A stretch of 64,000 bases of DNA from Amphritea opalescens (GTDB taxonomy: Bacteria > Pseudomonadota > Gammaproteobacteria > Pseudomonadales > Balneatricaceae), in assembly GCF_003957515.1 (NCBI RefSeq), contig NZ_RQXW01000009.1, forward strand, positions 1-64,000, given 5' to 3'. Under the pieces are notes generated by a model. It saw nothing but the letters and a program-made list of their open reading frames with translations, did not search any database and had not been told where the DNA came from. This document shows positions 44,864 to 53,364 of this stretch, piece by piece. How positions within the stretch are numbered: the stretch's first letter is position 1; each line of letters begins with the position of its first letter. The position numbers and the translations under genes are program-made.

Positions 44864-44947
44864 TGGTGGTGGGGGGTGGATTCGAACCACCGAAGCTCGC
44901 GCGTCAGATTTACAGTCTGATCCCTTTGGCCACTCGGGAACCCCACC
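44864..44947 (-). tRNA. tRNA-Tyr (anticodon GTA)
   Basis: 84 bases, class II with a long variable arm. The acceptor GGTGGGG pairs with CCCCACC; the discriminator is A and CCA is encoded. The anticodon loop reads ACTGTAAATC with GTA at its centre, and the T arm is GGTGGTTCGAATCCACC. It is followed by the tandem repeats. The promoter is 14 bases upstream. Confidence 0.97.
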
Positions 44948-44960
44948 ACAGAGAGCGCGT

Positions 44961-44989
44961 ATACTATTGACTTGTGACTGCGCTGTAAA
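44961..44989 (-). promoter_or_regulatory. Promoter of tRNA-Tyr
   Basis: Minus-strand -35 TTTACA and -10 TAGTAT with a 17-base spacer, followed by a GC-rich discriminator ACGCGC typical of stringently controlled stable RNA promoters. The -10 ends 13 bases before the tRNA. Confidence 0.8.
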
Positions 44990-45011
44990 GCGAAAAGATC
45001 ATTATTATGTA

Positions 45012-45280
45012 ATGTTTCAAAATTGGGAGTTCGCCGGGAAAGGCGATTAAAGAGAGTGTGCTCGTTTTAAGTAATAGGTAAGGGGTCAGATTGTGTTTAA
45101 GTCAGCCGGAGTTGAACTTAGATAAGAGAATGCTGTTCTAGGTGTAGCGCTAGGAATATTCGAAGTAGGGCTGTGTCGTTTCCATGATTGGCTCGATTCT
45201 TTTTAAGCCATTTCTTAAATCATGCTGCAGTCTAGAGCCGAAGGGCGTCAGATTGGCCCTGTTATGCTCAGGTAAAAAGG
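45012..45280. other. Gene-free stretch between the two promoter copies
   Basis: About 270 bp with no gene. It carries GGGGTCAGATTGTGTT (45082-45097) and GGGCGTCAGATTGGCCCT (45243-45260); the latter has weak likeness to the middle of a tRNA-Tyr (CGAAG, GCGTCAGATT, GGCC). It may be the remains of a second tRNA-Tyr or of a small mobile element. Confidence 0.3.
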
Positions 45281-45286
45281 TCGCGC

Positions 45287-45315
45287 ATGTTATTGACTTT
45301 CAATTGTACTGTAAA
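45287..45315 (-). promoter_or_regulatory. Duplicated orphan stable-RNA promoter
   Basis: A second copy of the tRNA-Tyr promoter block, 326 bp upstream of the first: -35 TTTACA, 17-base spacer, -10 TAACAT and discriminator GCGCGACC. Flanking bases are also shared (CTGTAAAGCGAAAAGA, then CATTATT). No intact tRNA follows it. Confidence 0.55.
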
Positions 45316-45515
45316 GCGAAAAGACCATTATTTTTTGCTGAATGAGCGGTTTTTTTTGTGATTACTAGAATTTATCAATTGTCGGTTTTTAATTAAAATT
45401 TTTCTCAATTTAAGGCTGTTTTCTACAATGCCGATGGCACGGGCTTTTGACCTGCTTTTACGGGCCGACTACACCCATAAAAGGGCAAAATCAAGAGTTG
45501 TAATTTTGTTGTTTT

Positions 45516-45531
45516 TCACTATATTTAGTGG
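45516..45531. promoter_or_regulatory. NrdR box 1
   Basis: TCACTATATTTAGTGG, a near-palindrome matching the NrdR-box pattern (ACwATATwTwGT core). It lies 31 bp before the second box, the classical three-turn NrdR spacing. Confidence 0.85.
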
Positions 45532-45546
45532 CTGTTATTTAGGTGC

Positions 45547-45562
45547 GCACTACATATAGTGT
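45547..45562. promoter_or_regulatory. NrdR box 2
   Basis: GCACTACATATAGTGT, a second near-perfect NrdR palindrome about 145 bp before nrdA. The pair implies repression of the reductase operon by NrdR bound to ATP/dATP. Confidence 0.85.
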
Positions 45563-45705
45563 GACAGTGGTCGTGGCAACACTAGTCTTTAGCGTCGTGT
45601 TGGGGACATCACTCAACTCGATATACTGACGACATTCTTTATTCGAACTCCGCACTGGAAAGGTTCAGTGAAGAAACCTTATTTTTTCATACTTGGGAAC
45701 GCGAA

Positions 45706-47970
45706 ATGCAAGACATATTGGTAACGAAGCGGAATGGTCGACAAGAGAAGCTAGACCTTGAGAAAATTCACCGAGTCGTTATCTGGGCCGCCCATGGTCT
45801 TCAGAATGTCTCAGTTTCACAGGTAGAACTTAAAGCCCATATTCAGTTTTATGACGGGATTAAAACCGCCGATATCCATGAGACTTTGATTAAGTCAGCG
45901 GCGGATCTGATCTCTGAAGATGCTCCCGATTATCAGTATCTGTCTGCCCGACTGGCTATCTTTCATCTGCGTAAGCGTGCTTTTGATAGCTTCGAGCCAC
46001 CCCATCTGTTGGCCCATGTGACGAAGATGGTGGATGCCGGTCGTTATGATAAACACCTGATCGAAGATTACAGCGAAGAAGAGTTTAATCTGCTGAACGA
46101 ATATCTCGATCATAGTCGGGATATGAACTTTAGTTATGTCGCGGTTAAGCAGCTAGAAGGTAAGTATCTAGTTCAGAACCGTGTTACCCACGAGATCTAT
46201 GAGAGTCCGCAGATCCTTTATATGCTAGTAGCGGCTTGTCTATTCGCTAACTACCCGAAAGATACTCGACTCGAGTATGTGCGTCGTTTCTATGATGCCT
46301 GCTCTCTGTTTAAGCTGTCTCTGCCAACGCCGATTATGGCAGGCGTGCGTACGCCAACCCGCCAGTTCAGCTCTTGTGTGCTGATTGAGTCCGGTGATTC
46401 GTTGGATTCTATTAATGCCACCGCCAGTGCGATCGTTAAGTATGTGAGTCAGCGGGCCGGTATCGGTATCAACGCGGGTCGTATCCGTGCATTGGGTAGC
46501 CCTATCCGAGGTGGTGAAGCGTTTCATACCGGCTGTATCCCGTTCTATAAGTATTTCCAAACCGCGGTGAAATCCTGCTCTCAGGGTGGTGTTCGTGGTG
46601 GTGCGGCTACTTTGTTCTACCCGCTTTGGCACCTTGAAGTTGAATCGCTGCTGGTATTGAAAAACAACCGTGGTGTGGAAGAGAACCGTGTTCGCCATTT
46701 AGACTATGGTGTGCAGCTGAATAAGCTGATGTATACCCGTTTGATCAAGGGTGGTGATATCACTCTGTTTAGCCCCCACGAAGTACCTGGGCTTTATGAT
46801 GCGTTCTTCGCAGATCAAGATGAATTTGAACGCCTCTACCTGCAATACGAGCAGGATGAATCGATTCGTAAGAAAACCATTAAAGCCGTTGAGCTATTTG
46901 GTATTCTGGCTTCAGAGCGTGCTTCGACAGGCCGTATCTATATTCAGAATGTGGATCACTGTAATACACACAGTCCCTTTGATGCCAAAGTGGCACCGGT
47001 TAAGCAATCGAACCTCTGTCTTGAGATCGCTCTGCCAACCAAACCATTGAACGATATTAATGATCCGGAAGGTGAGATCGCGCTCTGTACTTTGTCTGCG
47101 TTTAACCTCGGCGCATTGGATAACTTAGACGAGCTGGAAAACTTAGCAGATCTGATCGTACGTGCATTGGATAGTCTGCTCGATTACCAAGATTACCCGA
47201 TTAAAGCCGCGAAGATTGCCTCGATGAATCGTCGTACACTGGGTGTTGGGGTAACTAACTTTGCCTACTACCTGGCTAAAAATGGCGTGCGTTATTCCGA
47301 TGGTTCGGCGAATGGCCTGGTACATAAAACCTTTGAAGCCGTGCAGTACTATCTGCTGAAAGCTTCGAATCAGCTGGCAAAAGAGCAGGGCCCATGTAAG
47401 TTGTTCCACGAGACTAATTACGCGAAAGGGATTCTGCCTACCGATACCTATAAGCGTGAAGTGGATGAGTTCTGTGATGAGCCACTGCACTACTTCTGGG
47501 AAACATTGCGTGAAGATATCCGCGAATTTGGTCTACGTAACAGCACACTGACCGCCTTGATGCCGTGCGAAACCTCTTCTCAAATTACTAACTCAACCAA
47601 CGGTATCGAACCTCCGCGTGGTTATGTGAGTGTTAAGGCGAGTAAAGATGGTGTCATGAAGCAGGTTGTGCCTGAGTATGCTGAGCTGAAAGATGATTAT
47701 GAACTGCTGTGGCAGATTCCATCCAATGACGGTTACCTACAGCTGGTGGGCATTATGCAGAAGTTTGTCGATCAGTCTATCTCGGCAAATACCAATTATG
47801 ATCCTGCGAAATTCCCTGGCGAGAAAGTGCCGATGAAGAAGTTGCTGCAAGATCTACTGACCGCCTATAAATATGGGGTTAAAACCCTTTATTACCATAA
47901 CACCCGCGACGGTGCGACCGATCAGCACGATGATATGAGTGGTTGTGACAGCGGTGCTTGCAAGCTATAA
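45706..47970 (+). CDS. nrdA: Ribonucleoside-diphosphate reductase alpha subunit, class Ia
   Basis: Large catalytic subunit reducing NDPs to dNDPs. 754 residues. The N-terminal ATP cone (ILVTKRNGRQEKLDLEKIHR) carries the dATP-sensing site. The catalytic region includes the Cys in RQFSSCVLIESGDS, the Asn-Cys-Glu active site in VKQSNLCLEIALP, and the C-terminal redox pair in GCDSGACKL. It matches the class Ia type of E. coli (761). The NrdR box pair lies upstream; nrdB follows after 101 bp. Confidence 0.97.
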   Translation: MQDILVTKRNGRQEKLDLEKIHRVVIWAAHGLQNVSVSQVELKAHIQFYDGIKTADIHETLIKSAADLISEDAPDYQYLSARLAIFHLRKRAFDSFEPPHLLAHVTKMVDAGRYDKHLIEDYSEEEFNLLNEYLDHSRDMNFSYVAVKQLEGKYLVQNRVTHEIYESPQILYMLVAACLFANYPKDTRLEYVRRFYDACSLFKLSLPTPIMAGVRTPTRQFSSCVLIESGDSLDSINATASAIVKYVSQRAGIGINAGRIRALGSPIRGGEAFHTGCIPFYKYFQTAVKSCSQGGVRGGAATLFYPLWHLEVESLLVLKNNRGVEENRVRHLDYGVQLNKLMYTRLIKGGDITLFSPHEVPGLYDAFFADQDEFERLYLQYEQDESIRKKTIKAVELFGILASERASTGRIYIQNVDHCNTHSPFDAKVAPVKQSNLCLEIALPTKPLNDINDPEGEIALCTLSAFNLGALDNLDELENLADLIVRALDSLLDYQDYPIKAAKIASMNRRTLGVGVTNFAYYLAKNGVRYSDGSANGLVHKTFEAVQYYLLKASNQLAKEQGPCKLFHETNYAKGILPTDTYKREVDEFCDEPLHYFWETLREDIREFGLRNSTLTALMPCETSSQITNSTNGIEPPRGYVSVKASKDGVMKQVVPEYAELKDDYELLWQIPSNDGYLQLVGIMQKFVDQSISANTNYDPAKFPGEKVPMKKLLQDLLTAYKYGVKTLYYHNTRDGATDQHDDMSGCDSGACKL

Positions 47971-48071
47971 CGGCTTGCACCCCTTAGCTTTAGTAAGTTT
48001 AGGCCGGTTGTTAGCTTAACTGCCGGCAAATAGTTTTGACCCCCTGTTCAGGGTAAGAGTATTGATGCGAC

Positions 48072-49202
48072 ATGCTATATTCAACGTTTGATCCGACTTT
48101 CAATGATGCCACTAAAGAGCCGATGTTTTTTGGCCACAGCGTTAACGTCGCCCGTTACGACAAGCAAAAATATCCCATTATTGAAAAGCTGATCGATAAG
48201 CAGTTGTCGTTTTTCTGGCGGCCCGAAGAGGTTGATCTATCGACCGACCGTAAAGACTTTATGGTGATGCCGGATCATGAGAAACATATCTTTCTCAGTA
48301 ACCTGAAATATCAGACGCTGCTTGATTCTGTTCAGGGGCGTTCACCCAATATGGCGTTTCTGCCGGTAGTGTCGCTGCCTGAACTGGAGACTTGGTTAGA
48401 AACTTGGTCATTCAGCGAAACGATTCACAGTCGCTCTTACACCCATATTATTCGTAATATTCTCACCGAACCGTCAGAAGTGTTTGACGAGATCGTGACT
48501 AACGAAGAGATCGTTAAGCGGGCGCGCAGTGTGACGCGTTTGTATGACGAGTTCATCGAGTTGGTGAATGTGTATATGATTCAGGGGCCGGGTGAGCATG
48601 TTATCGATGGTAAAACCTACGATACGAGCCTGTATAACCTTAAGAGTAAACTGTATCTGACCCTAGTGTCGGTTAACGTCCTAGAAGCCATCCGTTTTTA
48701 TGTTAGTTTTGCTTGTTCATTTGCCTTTGCTGAACGGGCGATCATGGAAGGCAATGCTAAAATTATTAAATTGATCGCTCGGGATGAGGCACTGCACCTA
48801 ACGGGTACTCAGTTTATGCTCAATATGTTGGCGTCCGGCGCCGACGATCCTGAATTTAAAACGATCGCTAAAGAGTGTCAGCCTCAGGTATATGAGATTT
48901 TTCGTGAGGCTGCCGAGCAGGAAAAAGAGTGGGCTAATTACCTGTTTAAAGATGGCTCGATGATCGGTCTCAACGCGCGAATTTTGTCCGACTATGTCGA
49001 ATATATTACCAATGTGCGGATGAAAGCACTTAACCTTGATGAAATCTTCCCGCCTAAACAGAACCCTCTGCCTTGGATGAATGCATGGCTAGTCAGTGAC
49101 AATGTGCAGGTAGCCCCACAAGAAGCGGAGATTAGCTCCTACTTGGTCGGTGCTATCGACAATGAAATGGGTGAAGATGACTTCGATGGTTTCGACCTCT
49201 AA
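48072..49202 (+). CDS. nrdB: Ribonucleoside-diphosphate reductase beta subunit, class Ia
   Basis: Small subunit holding the di-iron/tyrosyl radical cofactor. 376 residues. Iron ligands are visible in METWSFSE-like '[18 protein letters not shown]' (Glu and His) and [12 protein letters not shown] (Glu and His). The radical Tyr is in SRSYTHI. The C-terminal tail ([11 protein letters not shown]) is the NrdA-docking peptide. It lies between nrdA and the maturation ferredoxin yfaE. Confidence 0.97.
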   Translation: MLYSTFDPTFNDATKEPMFFGHSVNVARYDKQKYPIIEKLIDKQLSFFWRPEEVDLSTDRKDFMVMPDHEKHIFLSNLKYQTLLDSVQGRSPNMAFLPVVSLPELETWLETWSFSETIHSRSYTHIIRNILTEPSEVFDEIVTNEEIVKRARSVTRLYDEFIELVNVYMIQGPGEHVIDGKTYDTSLYNLKSKLYLTLVSVNVLEAIRFYVSFACSFAFAERAIMEGNAKIIKLIARDEALHLTGTQFMLNMLASGADDPEFKTIAKECQPQVYEIFREAAEQEKEWANYLFKDGSMIGLNARILSDYVEYITNVRMKALNLDEIFPPKQNPLPWMNAWLVSDNVQVAPQEAEISSYLVGAIDNEMGEDDFDGFDL

Positions 49203-49212
49203 GGAACGGGTC

Positions 49213-49479
49213 ATGTCAGGAATACCAAGAATAAAGGTGAATAATTTCAGCACCTTTTATTATCAGTATGAGTTTTCTCTGCTCGATGCGATGGAAGCGC
49301 AAGAGATTCCCGCGCCCTATAATTGTCGTGGCGGCTACTGCGGTTGCTGTCGCGTTCGCTTGATAGAGGGTGAGGTGGAAGAGGTGCAGGATGCACTGTA
49401 TGACACCGTGGGCGATGAGATTTTAGCCTGCTGTTGTAAGCCTGTTTCCCATATTGAGATTGAGATACCAGAAGACTAA
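49213..49479 (+). CDS. yfaE: Class I RNR maintenance ferredoxin YfaE
   Basis: Plant-type [2Fe-2S] ferredoxin of 88 residues with cluster cysteines in NCRGGYCGCCRVRL and ILACCCKP. YfaE reduces the NrdB di-iron centre to restore the tyrosyl radical; its place 10 bp after nrdB matches the E. coli nrdAB-yfaE order. The ATG giving MSGIPRIKVNNF is used; AAGGAAC precedes it, and a longer reading overlaps nrdB. Confidence 0.94.
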   Translation: MSGIPRIKVNNFSTFYYQYEFSLLDAMEAQEIPAPYNCRGGYCGCCRVRLIEGEVEEVQDALYDTVGDEILACCCKPVSHIEIEIPED

Positions 49480-49716
49480 TAGGGGTTAACCCGCGAATAG
49501 GGGTAGCTATTCCTCATGCTGTTATCATCAATCGATAGCTGTTCGTCAATGAACACCTGTATCACCCCCTTCGCTACCGATCCTACTCGAACGGCCTTAG
49601 CCAAAGCACCTCACCTTAACGTTATAAAAAAACAGCCTAAAACGGGTTGGTAAATAGCATCCAGCAAAAAAGTTCTTAACAGGCAGAAAAACGGATGTGC
49701 ATACCCACGCGTTTAA

Positions 49717-49725
49717 TTATCCACA
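49717..49725 (+). promoter_or_regulatory. DnaA box
   Basis: Perfect TTATCCACA, 240 bp after yfaE. Confidence 0.6.
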
Positions 49726-49865
49726 CCTGATGATTGAGCCTTGTAGTGAGTGCTAACCTATTGAAAATAAATAGAGTTGTTCTAGTGTGCTGCTTTTATA
49801 GACAATTCCCTCTAAGCCCCGTACTATCGACTTCACAGCGACTTACCAAAAAGTAATGCACTGAT

Positions 49866-49888
49866 TTATCCACAGAATTTGTGTATGA
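49866..49888. promoter_or_regulatory. Inverted DnaA-box pair 1
   Basis: Perfect TTATCCACA, 5-base spacer GAATT, then TGTGTATGA, a degenerate box in the opposite direction. Confidence 0.6.
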
Positions 49889-50166
49889 TAAAATACTTGA
49901 ATAAGTTACTTGTTACAGGCATGGGGTAGGCGACACTCAGTGCTATCCTGCCCCTTTTATGTCGTCGTGATAGCGCGGTGATTAAGGTGTGCAACAGGGG
50001 TTAAGTGAGGCGCTAGTATGGCTGTACCATCGAGGCTCTTCGGTGTTGCTACGATGGGTTAGTGCAATGCAAAGATCGCTTTAGTCAACTATCTTCTGAA
50101 GTGAGAGGCAAACTTCGGTAGAATAAGGTTTCCTTTGATTTCCGATCAAATTCAGGCTCAGTATTC

Positions 50167-50307
50167 ATGAACAGAAAGAAGAAAATAAACAGCATATTGA
50201 AAAAACGTGCTAAAAAAGCCAACGCAAAAGTACATGTGTCGGGTAAGCCACGCTATATCTCTAAAGATGAACGTGCCAATCTGGAACAGCAGGACGTTGA
50301 GCAATGA
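50167..50307 (+). CDS. DUF2986 small basic protein
   Basis: 46 residues, very basic: [20 protein letters not shown], then '[18 protein letters not shown]'. It matches the DUF2986 pattern I recall; the function is unknown. Its stop overlaps the start of the VF530 gene (ATGA), so the two are translationally coupled. Confidence 0.8.
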   Translation: MNRKKKINSILKKRAKKANAKVHVSGKPRYISKDERANLEQQDVEQ

Positions 50308-50531
50308 GCGGAACGCAACAAAATAATCCGCTGCATGGTGTAACGCTACAACAGATCGTGATTGATCTCCAAGACGAATATGGCTGGGAAGAGCTCGGAC
50401 GGCGGATCAATATTCGCTGTTTCCAGAGTGATCCTAGTGTTAAGTCTAGCCTTAAATTTTTACGTAAAACGCCTTGGGCAAGAGAGAAGGTTGAACAGTT
50501 GTGGGTTCACTCGCAGCGAAACGTTCGCTGA
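50304..50531 (+). CDS. VF530 family (DUF2132) DNA-binding protein
   Basis: 75 residues: [20 protein letters not shown], then '[20 protein letters not shown]' and [15 protein letters not shown]. The whole sequence fits the VF530 family, whose structure is a small helical DNA-binding-like fold. It is coupled to the DUF2986 gene. Confidence 0.9.
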   Translation: MSGTQQNNPLHGVTLQQIVIDLQDEYGWEELGRRINIRCFQSDPSVKSSLKFLRKTPWAREKVEQLWVHSQRNVR

Positions 50532-51234
50532 ATATATCTTTTCTGAATAAGCCCTCTGAGCAACTCAGAGGTGTCGTCTATTATCGGTTAGCTGCCGTTA
50601 CTCTTTAAGCCGTTCCTCACTCCGCCTATCGCTCTATTTTCCTGAATGAACGCTAAGAGAGAGACTGTGCGTCAGTCTCTTTTTACCTCTTTGGTGAATG
50701 GGGTGCCTCTGCGTATTTCACTTTTTGACAGAAGGGTTAATAGAGGTTAAGGATCGACGAACTGTTCACTCTAAAATCTCGAGTGAGTTGACGGTGAAGC
50801 ACGCAGTTGTACGTATCACCGCTTATGTCATAGCGTTTCAATATGGGTCGATTTTGTATTGCGCACGAGGGTGATTAACGACTTTGAAATGGTTGGAATC
50901 ATTAGGATTTTTTTGGCGATTATGGGTTGCATTATCATAAAAATATTTTCTTTAAACTGTCCGTCAATGACGACAGGAATGTAGTGAGTAACTACTCTCT
51001 TTTGAGGCCGTGAAAGAAGCGCTGTCATCAAATTGCAATATTTAATTCACAGCAGAATGTAAATTTTTATGATGCTGGGTTAGGGTTGGCGAAAAACTAT
51101 TATAAATTCCTGTTGTAATACGTAAGTTATTGAAAAATAAAAGCTAAAATTTGTGTGTCGTTTATGTGTACGATTTGTGTCAGGGCCAATAACCACGGGC
51201 GTTTTAGACATCTGCCCCAATACTACTAACAGTT

Positions 51235-51257
51235 TTATCCACAGAAAATGTGTACAA
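51235..51257. promoter_or_regulatory. Inverted DnaA-box pair 2
   Basis: Perfect TTATCCACA, 5-base spacer GAAAA, then TGTGTACAA, a degenerate inverted box. It has the same layout and spacer length as the pair at 49866. Confidence 0.6.
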
Positions 51258-51459
51258 CTAGTCCGGTGCATAACTGCTATTGGTGGAAGGGTCTATTTTG
51301 TCACTGACGCTTAAAGATGACAGTTAAATGACATTCTACAGCGGTGTCTATAGGTGATGATCTGGGCCCGTTTATGCGCAGTTTAAAGCGCTTACGCTGA
51401 GTCGATCTGGTGAGGTGTTAATTGAAATATTCAGTACAGTTAGGTGGTTGTCTAGAGGG

Positions 51460-51488
51460 AAGCAAACCGGTTGAGCAACCGTTTGCTT
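51460..51488 (-). terminator. Hairpin after nth
   Basis: AAGCAAAC(C)GGTTG, loop, CAACCGTTTGCTT: a long stem 19 bases beyond the nth stop with no long T tract. Confidence 0.5.
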
Positions 51489-51506
51489 CAGCGATGACAA
51501 GAGAGG

Positions 51507-52139
51507 TTATTCTGCTTTATCTTTGTATTCACAGAGGTCTTCAATCAGGCAGGAGCCGCAGCGAGGTTTACGGGCGACGCAGGTGTAACGTCCAAGCAGG
51601 ATAAGCCAATGATGTGCATCCACAAGGAACTCCTTGGGCACAAAGCGCATCAGTTTCTTTTCCACCTCCAGTACGTTTTTACCCGGTGCTATTTTGGTAC
51701 GGTTGGAAACCCGAAAAATATGGGTGTCCACGGCCATGACCGGTTGGCCAAAGGCGGTATTGAGCACCACATTGGCGGTTTTACGTCCTACGCCGGGTAA
51801 TGCTTCAAGGTCTTCTCGATTATCAGGCACAATGGAGTGATGCTGTTCAATCAGCATTTTACAGGCCTTAATAATGTTTTCGGCTTTAGCGTTATACAGA
51901 CCGATGGTTTTTATATAGCTCTTTAAACCGTCCACCCCGAGTGCATAGATCGCTTCAGGCGTGTTGGCGACGGGGAACAGCTTGCGGGTTGCTTTATTGA
52001 CACCGACATCGGTTGATTGGGCCGATAGCGCGACAGCCACCAACAGTTCGAATGGGCTGCTGTACTCAAGTTCGGTTACTGGGTGAGGATTGGCTTCCCG
52101 CAGGCGGGCAAAAATCTCATAGCGTTTAGCAGCGTTCAT
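51507..52139 (-). CDS. nth: Endonuclease III
   Basis: DNA glycosylase/AP lyase for oxidised pyrimidines. 210 residues. The helix-hairpin-helix LPGVGRKTANVVLNTAFG has the catalytic Lys, VDTHIFRVSNR the catalytic Asp, and the C-terminal [4Fe-4S] cluster is CVARKPRCGSCLIEDLC. In E. coli nth directly follows rsxE (rnfE). Here it lies on the same strand but about 1.5 kb further on, with three small genes between. Confidence 0.96.
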   Translation of the reverse strand: MNAAKRYEIFARLREANPHPVTELEYSSPFELLVAVALSAQSTDVGVNKATRKLFPVANTPEAIYALGVDGLKSYIKTIGLYNAKAENIIKACKMLIEQHHSIVPDNREDLEALPGVGRKTANVVLNTAFGQPVMAVDTHIFRVSNRTKIAPGKNVLEVEKKLMRFVPKEFLVDAHHWLILLGRYTCVARKPRCGSCLIEDLCEYKDKAE

Positions 52140-52347
52140 TCGTTTCGTTCATTGTCAGTTGAAGAGGGCTGTATGGTATCGGGCTGGGTTAATGCGGGCA
52201 AGGGTGCTGGTAGACCGTCTGCCATTAATGGTGACGGCCGCTGGGCTCTGAGACTAAGTGTTGAGGTTAAAGCCGGTGTTGTGATGGGCATTTATAGAGT
52301 GGCTGATATATAGTTAAGTGCGTGCTTGTTAGGCCTTGGGGGTCTGT

Positions 52348-52686
52348 ATGGTGAATCTACCGTTGGCTGAAGATAGAAAGCTATTAGTCATCTACCGGGT
52401 TGAGTCGGGCTGTTTGGGGCCTGAAGGTAAAAAATTAGTGGCTGAGTTTTGTCGCTTTGCTCAGGAGCAGATTCAATCTCAGGATTCCGATGCGATTAGA
52501 TGGAATATCGTGCCGAGAAACAGTAAAACACTTCCTGAAATAGAATATAATGTGGTCGGTAAGAGAATAAGCTATTCTCAAGCTGTTCGGTACTTAGCGT
52601 TGTTCGGTAAAAGCCTCGATAAATTCGAAGGCCATTTGGGTGAAAGGATTGCATTATTTATAGAGGATTTTATGAGTCGTACATAA
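52348..52686 (+). CDS. Unknown 112-residue protein
   Basis: Not recognised. MVNLPLAEDRKLLVIYRVES, then a helical part (KLVAEFCRFAQEQIQSQ) and 'VVGKRISYSQAVRYLALFGK' near the C-terminus. Soluble, no signal peptide. ATG with GGGGG 5 bases upstream. It lies between nth and the DUF6172 gene, on the opposite strand to nth. Confidence 0.6.
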   Translation: MVNLPLAEDRKLLVIYRVESGCLGPEGKKLVAEFCRFAQEQIQSQDSDAIRWNIVPRNSKTLPEIEYNVVGKRISYSQAVRYLALFGKSLDKFEGHLGERIALFIEDFMSRT

Positions 52687-52785
52687 TCGTCTCATCACTC
52701 AGTTTCTTTAAACCTCCGCTGATACGTTTGGCCACACGATTAAATGGTATCGAGTACTCATACCAACCACCCTTATGGAATTACA

Positions 52786-53076
52786 ATGAAAAAGACGTTT
52801 CACTTAGCGCACCCTAAGCTCACTGTGCCAAGGCATGTTGATGCCATTAAGCATGAAGTTAAAAAGTATTTAAAAAGAGAGCGTCATAAGACGTTGCCAG
52901 AAGGTGCTGATTTCTGGGATTTTGATTGCCGTTTTGGCGATGATGAAGCATCTAGTGCTGAGATTCATCTGTCTGAGATCAGCAAAAAAATCTCAGAAGT
53001 TGAAGCTAAAAACCAAGAATCCTTCTATCTAGAGATTCTGGCTAAACCCGGCTTTCGCACTGAAAAACCTGAATAA
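52786..53076 (+). CDS. DUF6172 family protein
   Basis: 96 residues: MKKTFHLAHPKLTVPRHVDA, then EVKKYLKRERHKTLPEGADF and 'FYLEILAKPGFRTEKPE'. It matches the DUF6172 pattern I recall; the function is unknown. A clean terminator follows. The ATG at MKKTFH is used, as this is the family start. Confidence 0.8.
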   Translation: MKKTFHLAHPKLTVPRHVDAIKHEVKKYLKRERHKTLPEGADFWDFDCRFGDDEASSAEIHLSEISKKISEVEAKNQESFYLEILAKPGFRTEKPE

Positions 53077-53094
53077 CGCGATAATGAGCTAAAG

Positions 53095-53121
53095 AAAAGC
53101 GACCCGATGGTCGCTTTTTTT
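53095..53121 (+). terminator. Terminator after the DUF6172 gene
   Basis: AAAAGCGACC, loop CGAT, GGTCGCTTTTTTT. Confidence 0.9.
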
Positions 53122-53241
53122 ATTTGTTTTGAGTTGTTTTGCTTCGTTGGCGGTAACCTTTGCCGCCGATACCGTTCTGAATATCTCGTCATCGATGATG
53201 AGACACCTCAGTCAGGGGCAGAGGTTTGCTGTCAGCTTCCT

Positions 53242-53364
53242 TTAGCGGTGCTCACCCAACGTTCCGCTGGCTTCGCCCTTATCTCGTTTCGCCGCTTTTT
53301 TCTCTTTGGCGGTCATGAGTGGTTTTTTCTTCGATTCTTTCTTACTGTTCTTATCTTTGCTCAT
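53242..53364 (-). CDS. Small lysine-rich protein (40 residues)
   Basis: Reads MSKDKNSKKESKKKPLMT, then AKEKKAAKRDKGEASGTLGE and ends HR. It is 40 residues, almost a third lysine, with a good ribosome site (GGAG, 7 bases before ATG). Similar short Lys-rich proteins occur in related bacteria as far as I recall; the function is unknown. It lies between rnfE and nth on their strand. Confidence 0.62.
   Translation of the reverse strand: MSKDKNSKKESKKKPLMTAKEKKAAKRDKGEASGTLGEHR

Larger units (their letters stand above)
49480..50166. other. Gene-free region after yfaE with DnaA boxes
   Basis: 687 bp without a gene. It contains two perfect DnaA boxes (49717 and 49866) and AT-rich segments, and supplies the promoter of the DUF2986 gene. 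No terminator with a T tract was seen after yfaE. Confidence 0.5.
50532..51506. other. Long gene-free region
   Basis: 975 bp, AT-rich in the middle, without a convincing gene. Short open frames at 50828-51031 and 51080-51271 on the minus strand lack ribosome sites. It holds a third DnaA box pair at 51235-51257 and, at 51460-51488, a hairpin AAGCAAAC...GTTTGCTT that probably ends the nth transcript. Confidence 0.5.

Noticed and set aside
44671-44949. Long minus-strand open frame running through tRNA-Tyr and the first repeat
   Set aside because: It translates the tRNA itself. Open frames across stable RNA genes are a common artefact.
45082-45260. REP/RAYT-like mobile element suggested by two GTCAGATT-containing motifs
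   Set aside because: Only short motifs match, with no transposase frame and no clear terminal inverted repeats.
49480-51506. Chromosomal origin oriC
   Set aside because: No dnaA, dnaN, mnmG, rpmH or par genes nearby and few GATC sites in the AT-rich part. DnaA boxes alone are not enough, so it is reported as a DnaA-box locus only.
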